Shown: positions 8,715-16,616 of the stretch, one piece after another | How the letters are laid out: each line of letters begins with the position of its first letter | Position numbering within the stretch: the stretch's first letter is position 1 | Origin: an uncultured Clostridia bacterium | GTDB lineage: Bacteria > Bacillota > Clostridia > Oscillospirales > Acutalibacteraceae | DNA: 45,050 nt | Assembly (NCBI GenBank): GCA_944380775.1 | Contig: CALWIP010000048.1 | Location: forward strand, 1 to 45,050 | Direction of reading: 5' to 3' | The notes under the pieces: generated by a model | What the model saw: the letters and a program-made list of their open reading frames with translations, nothing else | Database searches by the model: none | What the model was told of the DNA's origin: nothing | Position numbers and translations under genes: made by a program

Positions 8715-11289
8715 GACCGACAACAAAAATTGGAAGCTGGAAGAAGAGCTGGAGTATGAGCCGCTCATCATCGGAATCGGGGCTTCGGCCGGCGGGCTGG
8801 AGGCGCTGCAGCAGTTTTTCGGCAGCATGCCGAACGACAGCGGCTTGAGCTTTGTGGTGGTGCAGCATCTTTCACCGGATTATAAGAGCCTGATGGCGGA
8901 CATTTTGGGCAAGCATACCGGCATGGCGGTCATCCAGGCCGAAAATGAAATGGAAGTGGAGCCCGACACCGTCTACCTGATCCCGCCGAAAAAGTACATG
9001 ACCCTGCAAGACGGCAAGCTCATCCTTTCGGACTATGCGCCCGGAACGCTGAGCCACCCCATCGACGTCTTTTTCACCTCCCTTGCGGAAGAACGCAAGG
9101 AGCATTCCATTGTAGTAGTGCTTTCCGGCACCGGTTCTGACGGTACAAACGGCGTCAAGTCGGTGAAGGAGCACGGCGGCCTCGTTATTGCGCAGGAGCC
9201 GGAGAGCGCAAAGTTCGACGGGATGCCGAAGAGCGTCATCAAAACCGGCCTGGCGGATTTCATCCTCTCGCCGGAGGAGATTGCGCAGGAGATCCTGAAT
9301 TTCTCCAATTCGCCCACGCTCATCCGCGCGCCGAAAAACGACGGCCTTTTCTCAGAGGAAGACGAGCTCTTTTCGGAAGAAGAGACGCTCTCCCACATTT
9401 ACACCATCCTGAAAAATGCCAGCGGCATCGATTTTACCTATTATAAGCGCTCGACCATCCTGCGGCGTATCGAGCGCCGGATGCTGGTCACGCACACCAT
9501 CAGCCTGGCGGAATTCGCCCGGCTCCTGGGAGACCACCCCGACGAGGTCAATATTCTCATTAAAGAAATCCTCATCGGCGTGACAAATTTCTTCCGGGAT
9601 CCGCCGTTCTTTGAAAAATTAAAATACCACGCCATTTACAAGATTGTGGAAAAGGCGAAAAAAGACGAGCCGATCCGCGTTTGGAGCGCCGGCTGCTCCA
9701 CGGGCGAGGAAGCGTACTCCATCGCCATCCTGTTCCAGGAGGCGATGGAAGAGCTGCAAGTGAAGCGCGACGTCAAAATTTTCGCCACGGACGTGGATAC
9801 CCGCGCCATTGAGCAGGCGGGCAAGGGCATTTATTCGGAGAACATTATCGACGACGTCTCGGCGGATCGCCTGGCGAAATTCTTCGTCAAGCAGAACGAC
9901 CAGTACCAGGTGTGCAAGGAGATCCGCCGGATGATCATCTTTGCGCCGCACAACATGTTTTCGGACTCGCCGTTCGGCAAGCTGGACCTCATCAGCTGCC
10001 GCAACGTGATGATTTACTTCCAGCCGGTGCTGCGCCGCGGCCTGTTTGCCATCTTCCACTCCGCGCTGAAGAACAACGGCTTCCTCTTCCTCGGCAAGAG
10101 CGAGACCGCCGGCGGCTATGTCAATTTGTTCAAGCCTGTTTGCAGCGCCGAGAAAATCTATATCCACAAAGGAGAGGGCAAAGTGGAGGACCTGACCCCG
10201 CCCAGCTTTAGCATGCCGAATATCCAGACCATTGCGCTCAAGAGCATCCAGACCAACAGCCAACAGGGCGTCAGCGCCGCGGAAGAGACGCTGTACATCA
10301 AATTCCTGGAGCGTTTCCTCCCGGCGTCTGTGGTGGTGGGCGACGACGACGCCGTCGTGCATTTCTTCGGCAATTACAGCGATTACCTGACGTTGGCCCC
10401 CGGCAAGGCGACGCTGAATTTCTTCAGCATGCTGAACAAGGACCTTTCTCTGGTGGCGGCCACCGCGCTGAGCCGCTGCCGCACCGAGCATGTGCCGGTG
10501 ACCTACGCCGACATTACCATCGACTGCCCGGCCGGCCGCAGGACCATTGACCTGCTGGTGGAGCCGGTCCCCGAGGAGGAGGGCGAGGAAAACAACCTCA
10601 CCGCTGTGTTGTTCCTAGAGAACCAGCCGGGCGAGCCGGGCGGCATCCATGAGAAATATGACATCGACGCGACCGCGGCCCGCCGCATTGCAGACCTGGA
10701 GCGCGAATTCCAGGAGTCGCAAAACGACCTGCGCGCCACCATCCAGCGGCTGGAGACGGTCAACGGGGAATTGCAAGCCGCCAACGAAGAGCTGCTCACC
10801 GCCAATGAAGAGCTGCAAAGCTCCACGGAAGAGCTGCAATCGGTGAACGAGGAGCTTTACACGGTGAACACCGAGCACCAGCTCAAGCTCGACGAGCTGA
10901 CAATGATGACGGATGACCTCTCAAACTTCCTTTCCTCCACGATGATCGGCATCTTGTTTGTGGACAGCAATCTCAATATCCGCAAGTTCACCGAATATGT
11001 CGGGCGGGAATTCCAGCTGATGGAGCACGACATCGGCCGGCCGATCCGCATCTTTGCGCACAGCTTCCCGGACGAGGATATTGAGGACGACGCGCGCACG
11101 GTGCTCAAAACGCTTACGTCCATCGACCGCGAGGTAACGGCGATGAACGGCCGCTGCTACACGCTGCGCATCGCGCCCTACCGCACGGCGGAGAACAATA
11201 TCCGCGGCCTGGTCATTACCATCATCGACAGCCTGGGCGCCAACGCGGCGGAAGCCGCTGCCTGCGACGCAAACAGCGAGGCAAAATAA
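8707..11289 (+). CDS. CheB-CheR fusion with C-terminal PAS, no receiver or kinase domain
   Basis: An 860-residue fusion. The CheB methylesterase domain (about 18-195) has the catalytic triad Ser27 (GASAGG), His54 (VVQHLSP) and Asp145 (GTGSDG). The CheR methyltransferase follows (about 215-480) with the SAM site WSAGCSTGEEAYS and the conserved SCRNVMIYF. Then come a PAS-like segment (about 525-640), a Gln/Glu/Leu coiled coil with NEEL repeats (about 655-740) and a final PAS domain to the end. Proteins of this architecture often continue into a histidine kinase; this one stops after PAS. There is also no CheY-like receiver before CheB. The start is TTG at 8707, chosen from AAGGAGG at 8692-8698; no in-frame ATG is near. 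It overlaps the c-di-GMP gene, implying a joint pathway. No chemoreceptor or CheA gene is in the window, so its methylation target is unknown. Confidence 0.92.
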   Translation: MSKTDNKNWKLEEELEYEPLIIGIGASAGGLEALQQFFGSMPNDSGLSFVVVQHLSPDYKSLMADILGKHTGMAVIQAENEMEVEPDTVYLIPPKKYMTLQDGKLILSDYAPGTLSHPIDVFFTSLAEERKEHSIVVVLSGTGSDGTNGVKSVKEHGGLVIAQEPESAKFDGMPKSVIKTGLADFILSPEEIAQEILNFSNSPTLIRAPKNDGLFSEEDELFSEEETLSHIYTILKNASGIDFTYYKRSTILRRIERRMLVTHTISLAEFARLLGDHPDEVNILIKEILIGVTNFFRDPPFFEKLKYHAIYKIVEKAKKDEPIRVWSAGCSTGEEAYSIAILFQEAMEELQVKRDVKIFATDVDTRAIEQAGKGIYSENIIDDVSADRLAKFFVKQNDQYQVCKEIRRMIIFAPHNMFSDSPFGKLDLISCRNVMIYFQPVLRRGLFAIFHSALKNNGFLFLGKSETAGGYVNLFKPVCSAEKIYIHKGEGKVEDLTPPSFSMPNIQTIALKSIQTNSQQGVSAAEETLYIKFLERFLPASVVVGDDDAVVHFFGNYSDYLTLAPGKATLNFFSMLNKDLSLVAATALSRCRTEHVPVTYADITIDCPAGRRTIDLLVEPVPEEEGEENNLTAVLFLENQPGEPGGIHEKYDIDATAARRIADLEREFQESQNDLRATIQRLETVNGELQAANEELLTANEELQSSTEELQSVNEELYTVNTEHQLKLDELTMMTDDLSNFLSSTMIGILFVDSNLNIRKFTEYVGREFQLMEHDIGRPIRIFAHSFPDEDIEDDARTVLKTLTSIDREVTAMNGRCYTLRIAPYRTAENNIRGLVITIIDSLGANAAEAAACDANSEAK

Positions 11290-11311
11290 ACAGGGACCCG
11301 AAAAAACAAAG

Positions 11312-11363
11312 AAAAGCATACCGCTTTTGCCGGCCCGGGGGGCGGCGCGGCGGTATGCTTTTT
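11312..11363. terminator. Bidirectional terminator between CheB-CheR and YjbQ genes
   Basis: The arms AAAAGCATACCGC (11312-11324) and GCGGTATGCTTTT (11350-11362) pair perfectly over 13 bp around a GC-rich loop, with T runs on the plus side and A runs on the other. It lies between two converging genes (stop at 11289 plus, stop at 11387 minus). Confidence 0.75.
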
Positions 11364-11386
11364 CTGCTTTTGCAAACTCCTTATTT

Positions 11387-11782
11387 TTATTCAGAGAGCA
11401 GCTTGACGTAAAAGGTGCGGCTGCGCGGGCCGTCATATTCGCAGAAGTAAATGCCCTGCCACATGCCGAGCGTGAGCGCGCCGTTTTCCACCGGAACCGT
11501 CACGCTGCTGCCCGTGGCGAGCGCCTTGAGGTGCGCCGTCGTGTTGCCCTCCGCGTGGCGGAATTCCGGGCGGTCCGGGAACGTTTTCTTCAGTGCAAAC
11601 AAAAGGTCCGAGACGACGTCAGGGTCTGCGTTTTCGTTGATGGTCATGCCGGCGGTGGTGTGCGGGCAGTACACCAAGGCCGCGCCGTTTTTCAGGCCGC
11701 TCTTGCTCAGCGCTTCGCGCACGCGCGGCGTGATGTTGTAAAATCCTTCTTCCTCTGTGCGGATGTGGTATTCGTAGATCAT
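11387..11782 (-). CDS. yjbQ: YjbQ family protein (UPF0047)
   Basis: A 131-residue protein of the YjbQ/UPF0047 family, in which a weak thiamine-phosphate synthase activity has been reported for some members; its true role is unsettled. The family signatures are complete: HTTAGMTINENADPDV near residues 41-56, EGNTTAHLKA with conserved His near 78-87, and LGMWQGIYFCEYDGPR near 104-119, which build the metal-binding pocket. Length is typical. The ribosome site GGAGGAGG lies inside the end of the upstream CYTH gene, whose TGA is only 1 nt away, so translation is coupled. It is the last gene of a three-gene minus-strand operon. Confidence 0.9.
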   Translation of the reverse strand: MIYEYHIRTEEEGFYNITPRVREALSKSGLKNGAALVYCPHTTAGMTINENADPDVVSDLLFALKKTFPDRPEFRHAEGNTTAHLKALATGSSVTVPVENGALTLGMWQGIYFCEYDGPRSRTFYVKLLSE

Positions 11783-11783
11783 C

Positions 11784-12266
11784 TCAATCCTCCTCCTGGT
11801 GGGAAAGGCGGGTCGCCTCCCAATAGCTGCTCATGCTGGAGCCGGGCTTTTCGGTTACGTCCTCGCCGAGGAACGGGGGCGGGACAAATTGCCGCGCCGC
11901 TTCCACGCTGGGGAACTCCACCTCGGCGTAGCAAAATTCCGTGGGGGAACCGGCGTCTACGCGGCTGCACTCCAGCGTCTCCCCGCCGGGCAGGCGGTAG
12001 GCGCGGTAATCCTTCCGGATGAGCGGCTTGCCGATGAGGTCTTTGAGCCCGTCGAAAACCTCTTTCGAGATAGGCAGCTCAATCTCCTGCCGTACCAGCG
12101 TGCCTTCCCCTTTGAAGCACAGCTCGTAGGAAACGCCCGCGGCGCTTTCTTTGCTGCGGATGCGCACGGTGGGCCTGGTGCAGAGGTAGCCCTGGCGCTG
12201 CACGGATTCCCGGAGAATCGGCAGGTCAGGGAATGCCTCAAGCATAAATTTCCGTTCAATCTCCAT
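11784..12266 (-). CDS. CYTH domain triphosphatase-like protein
   Basis: A 160-residue single-domain CYTH protein. The family binds triphosphates in a tunnel lined by charged strands and includes inorganic triphosphatases, thiamine triphosphatases and CyaB-type cyclases. The signature ExExK is seen at the very N terminus (Glu2, Glu4, Lys6 in MEIERKF). Alternating charged strands follow (TVRIRSKE, SYELCFKGEG, RQEIELPI, CYAEVEFPS), and the C-terminal acidic/basic residues are kept. The start at 12266 has AAAGGAGG upstream and overlaps the 3' end of the HAD gene by 11 nt. Substrate cannot be assigned; tripolyphosphate hydrolysis is the most common activity in bacteria. Confidence 0.9.
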   Translation of the reverse strand: MEIERKFMLEAFPDLPILRESVQRQGYLCTRPTVRIRSKESAAGVSYELCFKGEGTLVRQEIELPISKEVFDGLKDLIGKPLIRKDYRAYRLPGGETLECSRVDAGSPTEFCYAEVEFPSVEAARQFVPPPFLGEDVTEKPGSSMSSYWEATRLSHQEED

Positions 12267-12939
12267 TGTACGGGTCCTCCTTTTGAAGGGAAGCGAGCGC
12301 TTCCCGGTAATGGAGGATGCAGCCGCCGGCAAGCGCGCGGGCCTGCTCCCATTCCGCGCCGATGTGCGGGTCGTACACCGCCACCGTGCGGAATCCGGCG
12401 GCTTTCGCCGTGCGCAGCGCGTGCAACGCGTCCTCATAAACTGCGACTTCCCGCGGCGGCACGCCGAAGCGCCGCGCGCCCTCAAGAAAAATGTCCGGCC
12501 GGTCCTTGCCGGTGTCCAACTCGGTGCAGGTGAGCAGAAACCGGAAATGCTCCCGCACCCCGAGCCGGCGCAGCGCGGCGTCGACATGCTCGCGCTCCGA
12601 GGCGGTCGCCACGCCCATTTGCACGCCGCGCCGGGCGAGCGCCGCGAGATACTCCGCCGCGCCGTCTTTGAGCGGCAGCTTCTGCTCATATTCCTCCCGG
12701 ACCATCCCGCGGAAGCGGTCCATAATCTCTGGGACGGATTCCGGCAAATGGAATGTTTCACGGAAGTATTCGGCGCTTTGCCGCAGCGTGAGCGTTTTCA
12801 TCACCTGGTCCAGGCCGGGCGGGACCGCCAGCCCGTGCTCATGCAGGAAATCGCGGTCAATCGCGTCCCAAACGCCCATAGAGTCAAGCAGGGTGCCGTC
12901 TACGTCAAAAATCGCATATTTTGCGGGGGGAAAGCGCAT
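12256..12939 (-). CDS. HAD-superfamily phosphatase (beta-phosphoglucomutase/phosphatase-like)
   Basis: A 227-residue HAD hydrolase of subfamily I with an alpha-helical cap. Motif I is FDVDGTLLDS (nucleophile Asp12, acid/base Asp14), motif II is in VATASE, motif III is the Lys of TGKDRPDIF, and motif IV is the acidic VYEDALHAL. The protein should dephosphorylate, or less likely isomerise, a small phosphorylated metabolite. The start at 12939 follows AAGGAGG by 5 nt; a longer frame upstream crosses the promoter and is rejected. It is the first gene of the operon with CYTH and YjbQ genes, all overlapping or 1 nt apart. The grouping suggests a shared housekeeping role in phosphate-ester clean-up (inference). 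Confidence 0.9.
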   Translation of the reverse strand: MRFPPAKYAIFDVDGTLLDSMGVWDAIDRDFLHEHGLAVPPGLDQVMKTLTLRQSAEYFRETFHLPESVPEIMDRFRGMVREEYEQKLPLKDGAAEYLAALARRGVQMGVATASEREHVDAALRRLGVREHFRFLLTCTELDTGKDRPDIFLEGARRFGVPPREVAVYEDALHALRTAKAAGFRTVAVYDPHIGAEWEQARALAGGCILHYREALASLQKEDPYNGD

Positions 12940-12972
12940 GGGATCCTCCTTTCTGTGCGGATGTCCTCTTCT

Positions 12973-13001
12973 AGTATAACGGTTCCGGCGGCTTGGCGCA
13001 A
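12973..13001 (-). promoter_or_regulatory. Promoter of the HAD-CYTH-YjbQ operon
   Basis: On the minus strand TTGCGC (13001-12996) and TATACT (12978-12973) are 17 nt apart, about 35 nt before the HAD start codon. Confidence 0.7.
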
Positions 13002-13082
13002 GGGCAGGGCATGGATCCGCCCGCGGAACCGGGGATTCCGGCGGCCTGCGCCAAATTTTTCGGTTTTTTTCCCAAATGATGC

Positions 13083-13111
13083 TAGACCGCCGCCGGAGAA
13101 CGTGGTATGAT
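13083..13111 (+). promoter_or_regulatory. Candidate promoter of the MFS carrier gene
   Basis: TATGAT (13106-13111) with TAGACC (13083-13088) at 17 nt spacing, about 46 nt before the start at 13158. The -35 element matches the consensus at four of six positions at most. Confidence 0.45.
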
Positions 13112-13157
13112 ACCCTCCAGAAATCTGCGGCGCGGTCCGCAAGGAGGAGTTTCACCG

Positions 13158-14375
13158 ATGTCAACTTGGCATACATCTTACAACCATACGCTGCGCGCCA
13201 GTTACCTGGGCTATGTTTCCCAGGCGATCGTCAATATTTTCGTCCCGCTTTTGTTCCTGACGTTCCAAAGCGAGTATAGCATCCCGCTGGGGCAGATTAC
13301 GTCCCTGGTGACGGTCAATTTTGTCGTGCAGCTCTTGGTAGACCTGATTTCCGCGCGCTTTGTCGATAAGACCGGCTACCGCATCCCGGTGGTGGCGGCC
13401 AACCTCTTCATTACGGCTGGCCTTGCCGGCTTGGCCGTCCTGCCGGAGCTGCTGCCAAGCCCCTATGTAGGCATTTTGCTCTCGGTCTTTTTGTACGCCA
13501 TCGGCGGAGGATTGATGGAGGTGCTCATCAGCCCCATTGTCGAAGCTTGCCCGACGGAGCGCAAAGAGGCCGCCATGAGCCTGCTCCACTCGTTCTATTG
13601 CTGGGGCTGCGTGTTGGTCATTGCGGTATCCACAGCGTTTTTCGCCCTGTTTGGCACAGGGAATTGGCGTGTGCTGGCGGTGCTCTGGGCGCTTGTCCCC
13701 GCAGGGAATGCCGTGTATTTTTCCGGCGTGCCGATCAACCAGCTGGTAGAGGACGGCAAAGGGATGTCGTTCCGTGAATTGTTCCGCATGCCGCTTTTCT
13801 GGATTTTCGCCCTGTTTATGGTCTGTGCCGGCGCGGCGGAGCAATCGATGAGCCAGTGGGCGTCGGCGTTCGCCGAGAGCGGCCTGCACATCTCCAAGGC
13901 CGCCGGGGACCTCGCCGGGCCGTGCTTTTTTGCGGTACTGATGGGGACGGCGCGCGCACTCTACGCAAAACTCAGCGACAGGATCCATCTCCCGGCGGCC
14001 ATGCTGTTTTGCGGCGCGCTGGGCGTGGTGTGCTACCTGACGGCGGCGCTGTCGCCGAACCCCGTGCTCTCGCTCATCGGCTGCGGCGTGTGCGGCTTCT
14101 CCGTCGGCATCCTCTGGCCGGGCACGTTCAGCCTGGCGGCGAAGGCCTGCCCGCGCGGCGGCACGGCGATGTTCGCCCTTTTTGCGCTGGCGGGCGACCT
14201 CGGCTGCTCCGGCGGGCCTACGCTGGTGGGGACGGTCTCCGGCTTCTTTGGGGACCGCCTGGAGACCGGCCTGCTTGCAGCCGCCATTTTCCCGGCGCTG
14301 CTGCTGGTTGCGCTGCTGCTTTACCGCATGCAGGCGGCGCGCTGTACGGCGAAGGCTAAGGCTGCCGTGCGCTGA
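13158..14375 (+). CDS. Major facilitator superfamily transporter
   Basis: A 405-residue membrane protein with about twelve hydrophobic segments and a hydrophilic loop in the middle, as in MFS carriers. The loop between segments 2 and 3 reads SARFVDKTGYR, matching the conserved MFS G/D-R-x-G-R/K pattern, and GGLMEVLISPIVEACP lies in segment 4. The start at 13158 has AAGGAGG upstream; an in-frame ATG 17 codons earlier lacks a ribosome site. The substrate is not recognisable. General layout is reminiscent of the FucP-like sugar carriers, but I see no diagnostic residues. It is monocistronic and divergent from the HAD operon. Confidence 0.88.
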   Translation: MSTWHTSYNHTLRASYLGYVSQAIVNIFVPLLFLTFQSEYSIPLGQITSLVTVNFVVQLLVDLISARFVDKTGYRIPVVAANLFITAGLAGLAVLPELLPSPYVGILLSVFLYAIGGGLMEVLISPIVEACPTERKEAAMSLLHSFYCWGCVLVIAVSTAFFALFGTGNWRVLAVLWALVPAGNAVYFSGVPINQLVEDGKGMSFRELFRMPLFWIFALFMVCAGAAEQSMSQWASAFAESGLHISKAAGDLAGPCFFAVLMGTARALYAKLSDRIHLPAAMLFCGALGVVCYLTAALSPNPVLSLIGCGVCGFSVGILWPGTFSLAAKACPRGGTAMFALFALAGDLGCSGGPTLVGTVSGFFGDRLETGLLAAAIFPALLLVALLLYRMQAARCTAKAKAAVR

Positions 14376-14394
14376 CGGACAAGGGAAAAAGGAA

Positions 14395-14420
14395 AAGGCC
14401 CCGGCGCGCGCCGGGGCCTT
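14395..14420. terminator. Bidirectional terminator between MFS and transketolase genes
   Basis: AAGGCCCCGGC (14395-14405) and GCCGGGGCCTT (14410-14420) form an 11-bp perfect stem with a 4-nt GCGC loop. GTTTGT follows on the plus strand and a T-rich tract on the minus strand. The genes on both sides converge here. Confidence 0.75.
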
Positions 14421-14439
14421 GTTTGTGCCATGGGGGAGC

Positions 14440-15384
14440 TTACTTTTGCAGGGCCTTTTTGACAACTTCCGCAATGTGGGAAGCGCAGAGGCCATACTGC
14501 TCAAGCAGCTTGACAGCCGGGCCGGAGTGGCCGAACTCGTCGTTGACGCCGATCTTCACCACCGGGGTCGGGCATTCTTCGCTCAGCACGCTGCACACCG
14601 CGTCGCCGAGGCCGCCAATCACGTTGTGCTCTTCCGCAGTGACAATCTTGCCGGTTTCCTTCGCGGCTTTGACAATCAATTCGCGGTCAATCGGCTTGAT
14701 CGTATGGATGTTGATGACGCGCGCGTCGATGCCTTCTTCCGCCAGCGCATTCGCGGCTTTGAGGGATTCGCCTACCAGCAGGCCGGTCGCGACGATGGTG
14801 ATGTCCTTGCCGTCGCGCAGCGTGATGCCCTTTCCGAGCTCAAACTGGTAGTCGTCGTTGTTGTTGACGCTTTCCACCGCCAGGCGGCCAAGGCGCAGGT
14901 ACACCGGGCCGTGGTGCTCGATGGCTGCCTTGACGGCGGCCTTCATCTCATAGTGGTCGGAGGGGTTGAGCACGACCATGCCGGGGATGGAGCGCATGAG
15001 CGCAATGTCCTCGTTGCACTGGTGGGTCGCGCCGTCTTCACCGACGGAGATGCCCGCGTGCGAACCGACGATCTTGACGTTCAGCTTCGGGTAGGCGACG
15101 GAGTTGCGCACCTGCTCAAAGGCGCGGCCCGCCGAGAACATCGCGAACGACGCCGCAAAGGGGATCTTGCCGCAGGCGGCCAGGCCGGCCGCCACGCCGA
15201 TCATGTTGCATTCCGCGATGCCGCAGTCGATGAAGCGCTCCGGATATTTCTTCTTAAAAATGCCCGTCTTGGTCGCGGCTGCCAGGTCTGCGTCCAGCAC
15301 CACCACGTCGGGATATTGTTCAGCCAGCTCCGTCAGGGCCATGCCAAAGCTTTCTCTTGTTGCGTATTTTACTACTTCTGCCAT
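14440..15384 (-). CDS. Transketolase, C-terminal subunit
   Basis: A 314-residue subunit holding the pyrimidine-binding and C-terminal domains of a split transketolase. The enzyme moves two-carbon units between pentose-phosphate pathway sugars using thiamine diphosphate. Typical motifs are FIDCGIAECNMIGVAAGLA with the catalytic Glu that activates the cofactor, GSHAGISVGEDGATHQ, and a C-terminal domain with VTAEEHNVIGGLGDAV. The start codon shares one base with the stop of the N-terminal subunit gene (TAATG), so the two polypeptides are made in step. Split transketolases are common in Clostridia and archaea. Together the two chains should form a heterotetramer (known for the family). Confidence 0.94.
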   Translation of the reverse strand: MAEVVKYATRESFGMALTELAEQYPDVVVLDADLAAATKTGIFKKKYPERFIDCGIAECNMIGVAAGLAACGKIPFAASFAMFSAGRAFEQVRNSVAYPKLNVKIVGSHAGISVGEDGATHQCNEDIALMRSIPGMVVLNPSDHYEMKAAVKAAIEHHGPVYLRLGRLAVESVNNNDDYQFELGKGITLRDGKDITIVATGLLVGESLKAANALAEEGIDARVINIHTIKPIDRELIVKAAKETGKIVTAEEHNVIGGLGDAVCSVLSEECPTPVVKIGVNDEFGHSGPAVKLLEQYGLCASHIAEVVKKALQK

Positions 15385-16229
15385 TATTCCGCCTCCACTT
15401 CCGCCAGGATCTTTTTCAGGTCGGCCATCGCCGTCTCATACTGTTCCGCATTCGGCGCGGCGCCGTGCCAGCCAACCTGGTTTTCCATAAAGGAAACGCC
15501 CTTGCCCTTTACGGTTTTGGCAATGATCACGCTGGGCTTGCCCTTCACGGTTTTTGCATGCTGGAACGCCGCCTCAATGGCGTCGAAATCATGGCCGTCG
15601 ATGGTCTGTACGTCAAAGCCGAACGCCTCGAACTTCTTGTCGATCGGCCCAACGCCGCCGACTTCCTCCACAGGCCCGTCAATCTGAAGCCCGTTGTTGT
15701 CCACAATGAGGCAGAGGTTGTCCAACTTGTGGTGGCCGGCGAACATTGCGGCCTCCCAAACCTGGCCTTCCTCAATCTCGCCGTCGCCCAGAAGGCTGTA
15801 GACGCGGTAGTCCTTCCCGTCCAGTTTGCCCGCGAGCGCCATGCCGCACGCGGCAGAGATGCCCTGGCCCAGCGAACCGGTGCTCATGTCGACGCCCGGG
15901 GTGCCTTTCATATCCGGGTGGCCCTGCAGCATGGCGCCGATGTGGCGCAGGCTCTTGAGCTCTTCCTGCGGGAAATAGCCGCGCAGCGCCAGCGTGGAGT
16001 AGAGGCCGGGGCAGGTGTGGCCCTTTGAGAGGACGAAGCGGTCGCGGCCGGGGGCCTTCGGAGCCTTGGGGTCGATGTTCATTTCCTTAAAATACAGATA
16101 GGTGAAAAGATCCGCCGCCGAAAGGGATCCGCCCGGGTGCCCGGATTTCGCGTTGAAGACCCCTTCGATGATCCCCATCCTGACGTGGCATGCCGTGATC
16201 TTCAAGCTCTTTTTCTCTGCGTTTTCCAT
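15384..16229 (-). CDS. Transketolase, N-terminal subunit
   Basis: A 281-residue subunit with the pyrophosphate-binding half of transketolase. The thiamine diphosphate motif is GDG(E) near residue 148 followed by VDNNG about 28 residues later. Upstream the conserved SGHPGGSLSAAD and FVLSKGHTCPGLY segments bind phosphate and sugar. Start at 16229 is preceded by AAAGGAAA, a moderate ribosome site. It is the first gene of the two-gene unit and overlaps its partner by one base. The transcript has a GC-rich leader of about 160 nt in which I see no known riboswitch. Confidence 0.94.
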   Translation of the reverse strand: MENAEKKSLKITACHVRMGIIEGVFNAKSGHPGGSLSAADLFTYLYFKEMNIDPKAPKAPGRDRFVLSKGHTCPGLYSTLALRGYFPQEELKSLRHIGAMLQGHPDMKGTPGVDMSTGSLGQGISAACGMALAGKLDGKDYRVYSLLGDGEIEEGQVWEAAMFAGHHKLDNLCLIVDNNGLQIDGPVEEVGGVGPIDKKFEAFGFDVQTIDGHDFDAIEAAFQHAKTVKGKPSVIIAKTVKGKGVSFMENQVGWHGAAPNAEQYETAMADLKKILAEVEAE

Positions 16230-16393
16230 ATGATTTCCTTTCTTCCGGCTTGGATTTTGCTGCCGCTTCCCCTGCTGCCGGACGCGGGATCAGCTTGCCG
16301 CAAAAGCAGGCCCGCCCCCAGCCGCCGCGCCGCGAGGCGGGAACCGGGGGGAGCTCAGGCGGCGCCGTCGCGCCGCCCTTACGGTTCTTTCTC

Positions 16394-16422
16394 ATCATAC
16401 CATATTTCCCGTTTGAAATCCA
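16394..16422 (-). promoter_or_regulatory. Extended -10 promoter of the transketolase operon
   Basis: On the minus strand TATGAT (16399-16394) is preceded by TGG, forming an extended -10 element. The -35 is weak (TGGATT at 17 nt). It leaves a leader of about 160 nt (16230-16393), GC-rich with several inverted repeats but no open frame with a ribosome site. Confidence 0.55.
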
Positions 16423-16497
16423 CTGTTTTCGTGTAAGATTCCAGAAAAGTCTTTCGGGAAATTTCTCGCGCAATTTTTAGATAAGGAACGAAAAACG

Positions 16498-16526
16498 TTG
16501 CAATCCCCCGGCGGGGCATGTATAAT
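16498..16526 (+). promoter_or_regulatory. Promoter of degV
   Basis: TTGCAA (16498-16503) and a perfect TATAAT (16521-16526) are separated by 17 nt. The spacer carries a CCCC/GGGG inverted repeat (CCCCCGGCGGGG), which could be an operator or chance. Confidence 0.85.
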
Positions 16527-16616
16527 GGATAAGACCAAAACGAAGCGGCGGGGGAGGGCCTTCCCCGCAAGAGCGGCGCGCAGGCGCGGCCTGCGCGGGG
16601 CAAAAGGGGGATTCTT

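Noticed and set aside
13107-13157. N-terminal extension of the MFS carrier
   Set aside because: The in-frame ATG at 13107 lies in the -10 region of the likely promoter and lacks a ribosome site; AAGGAGG supports 13158.
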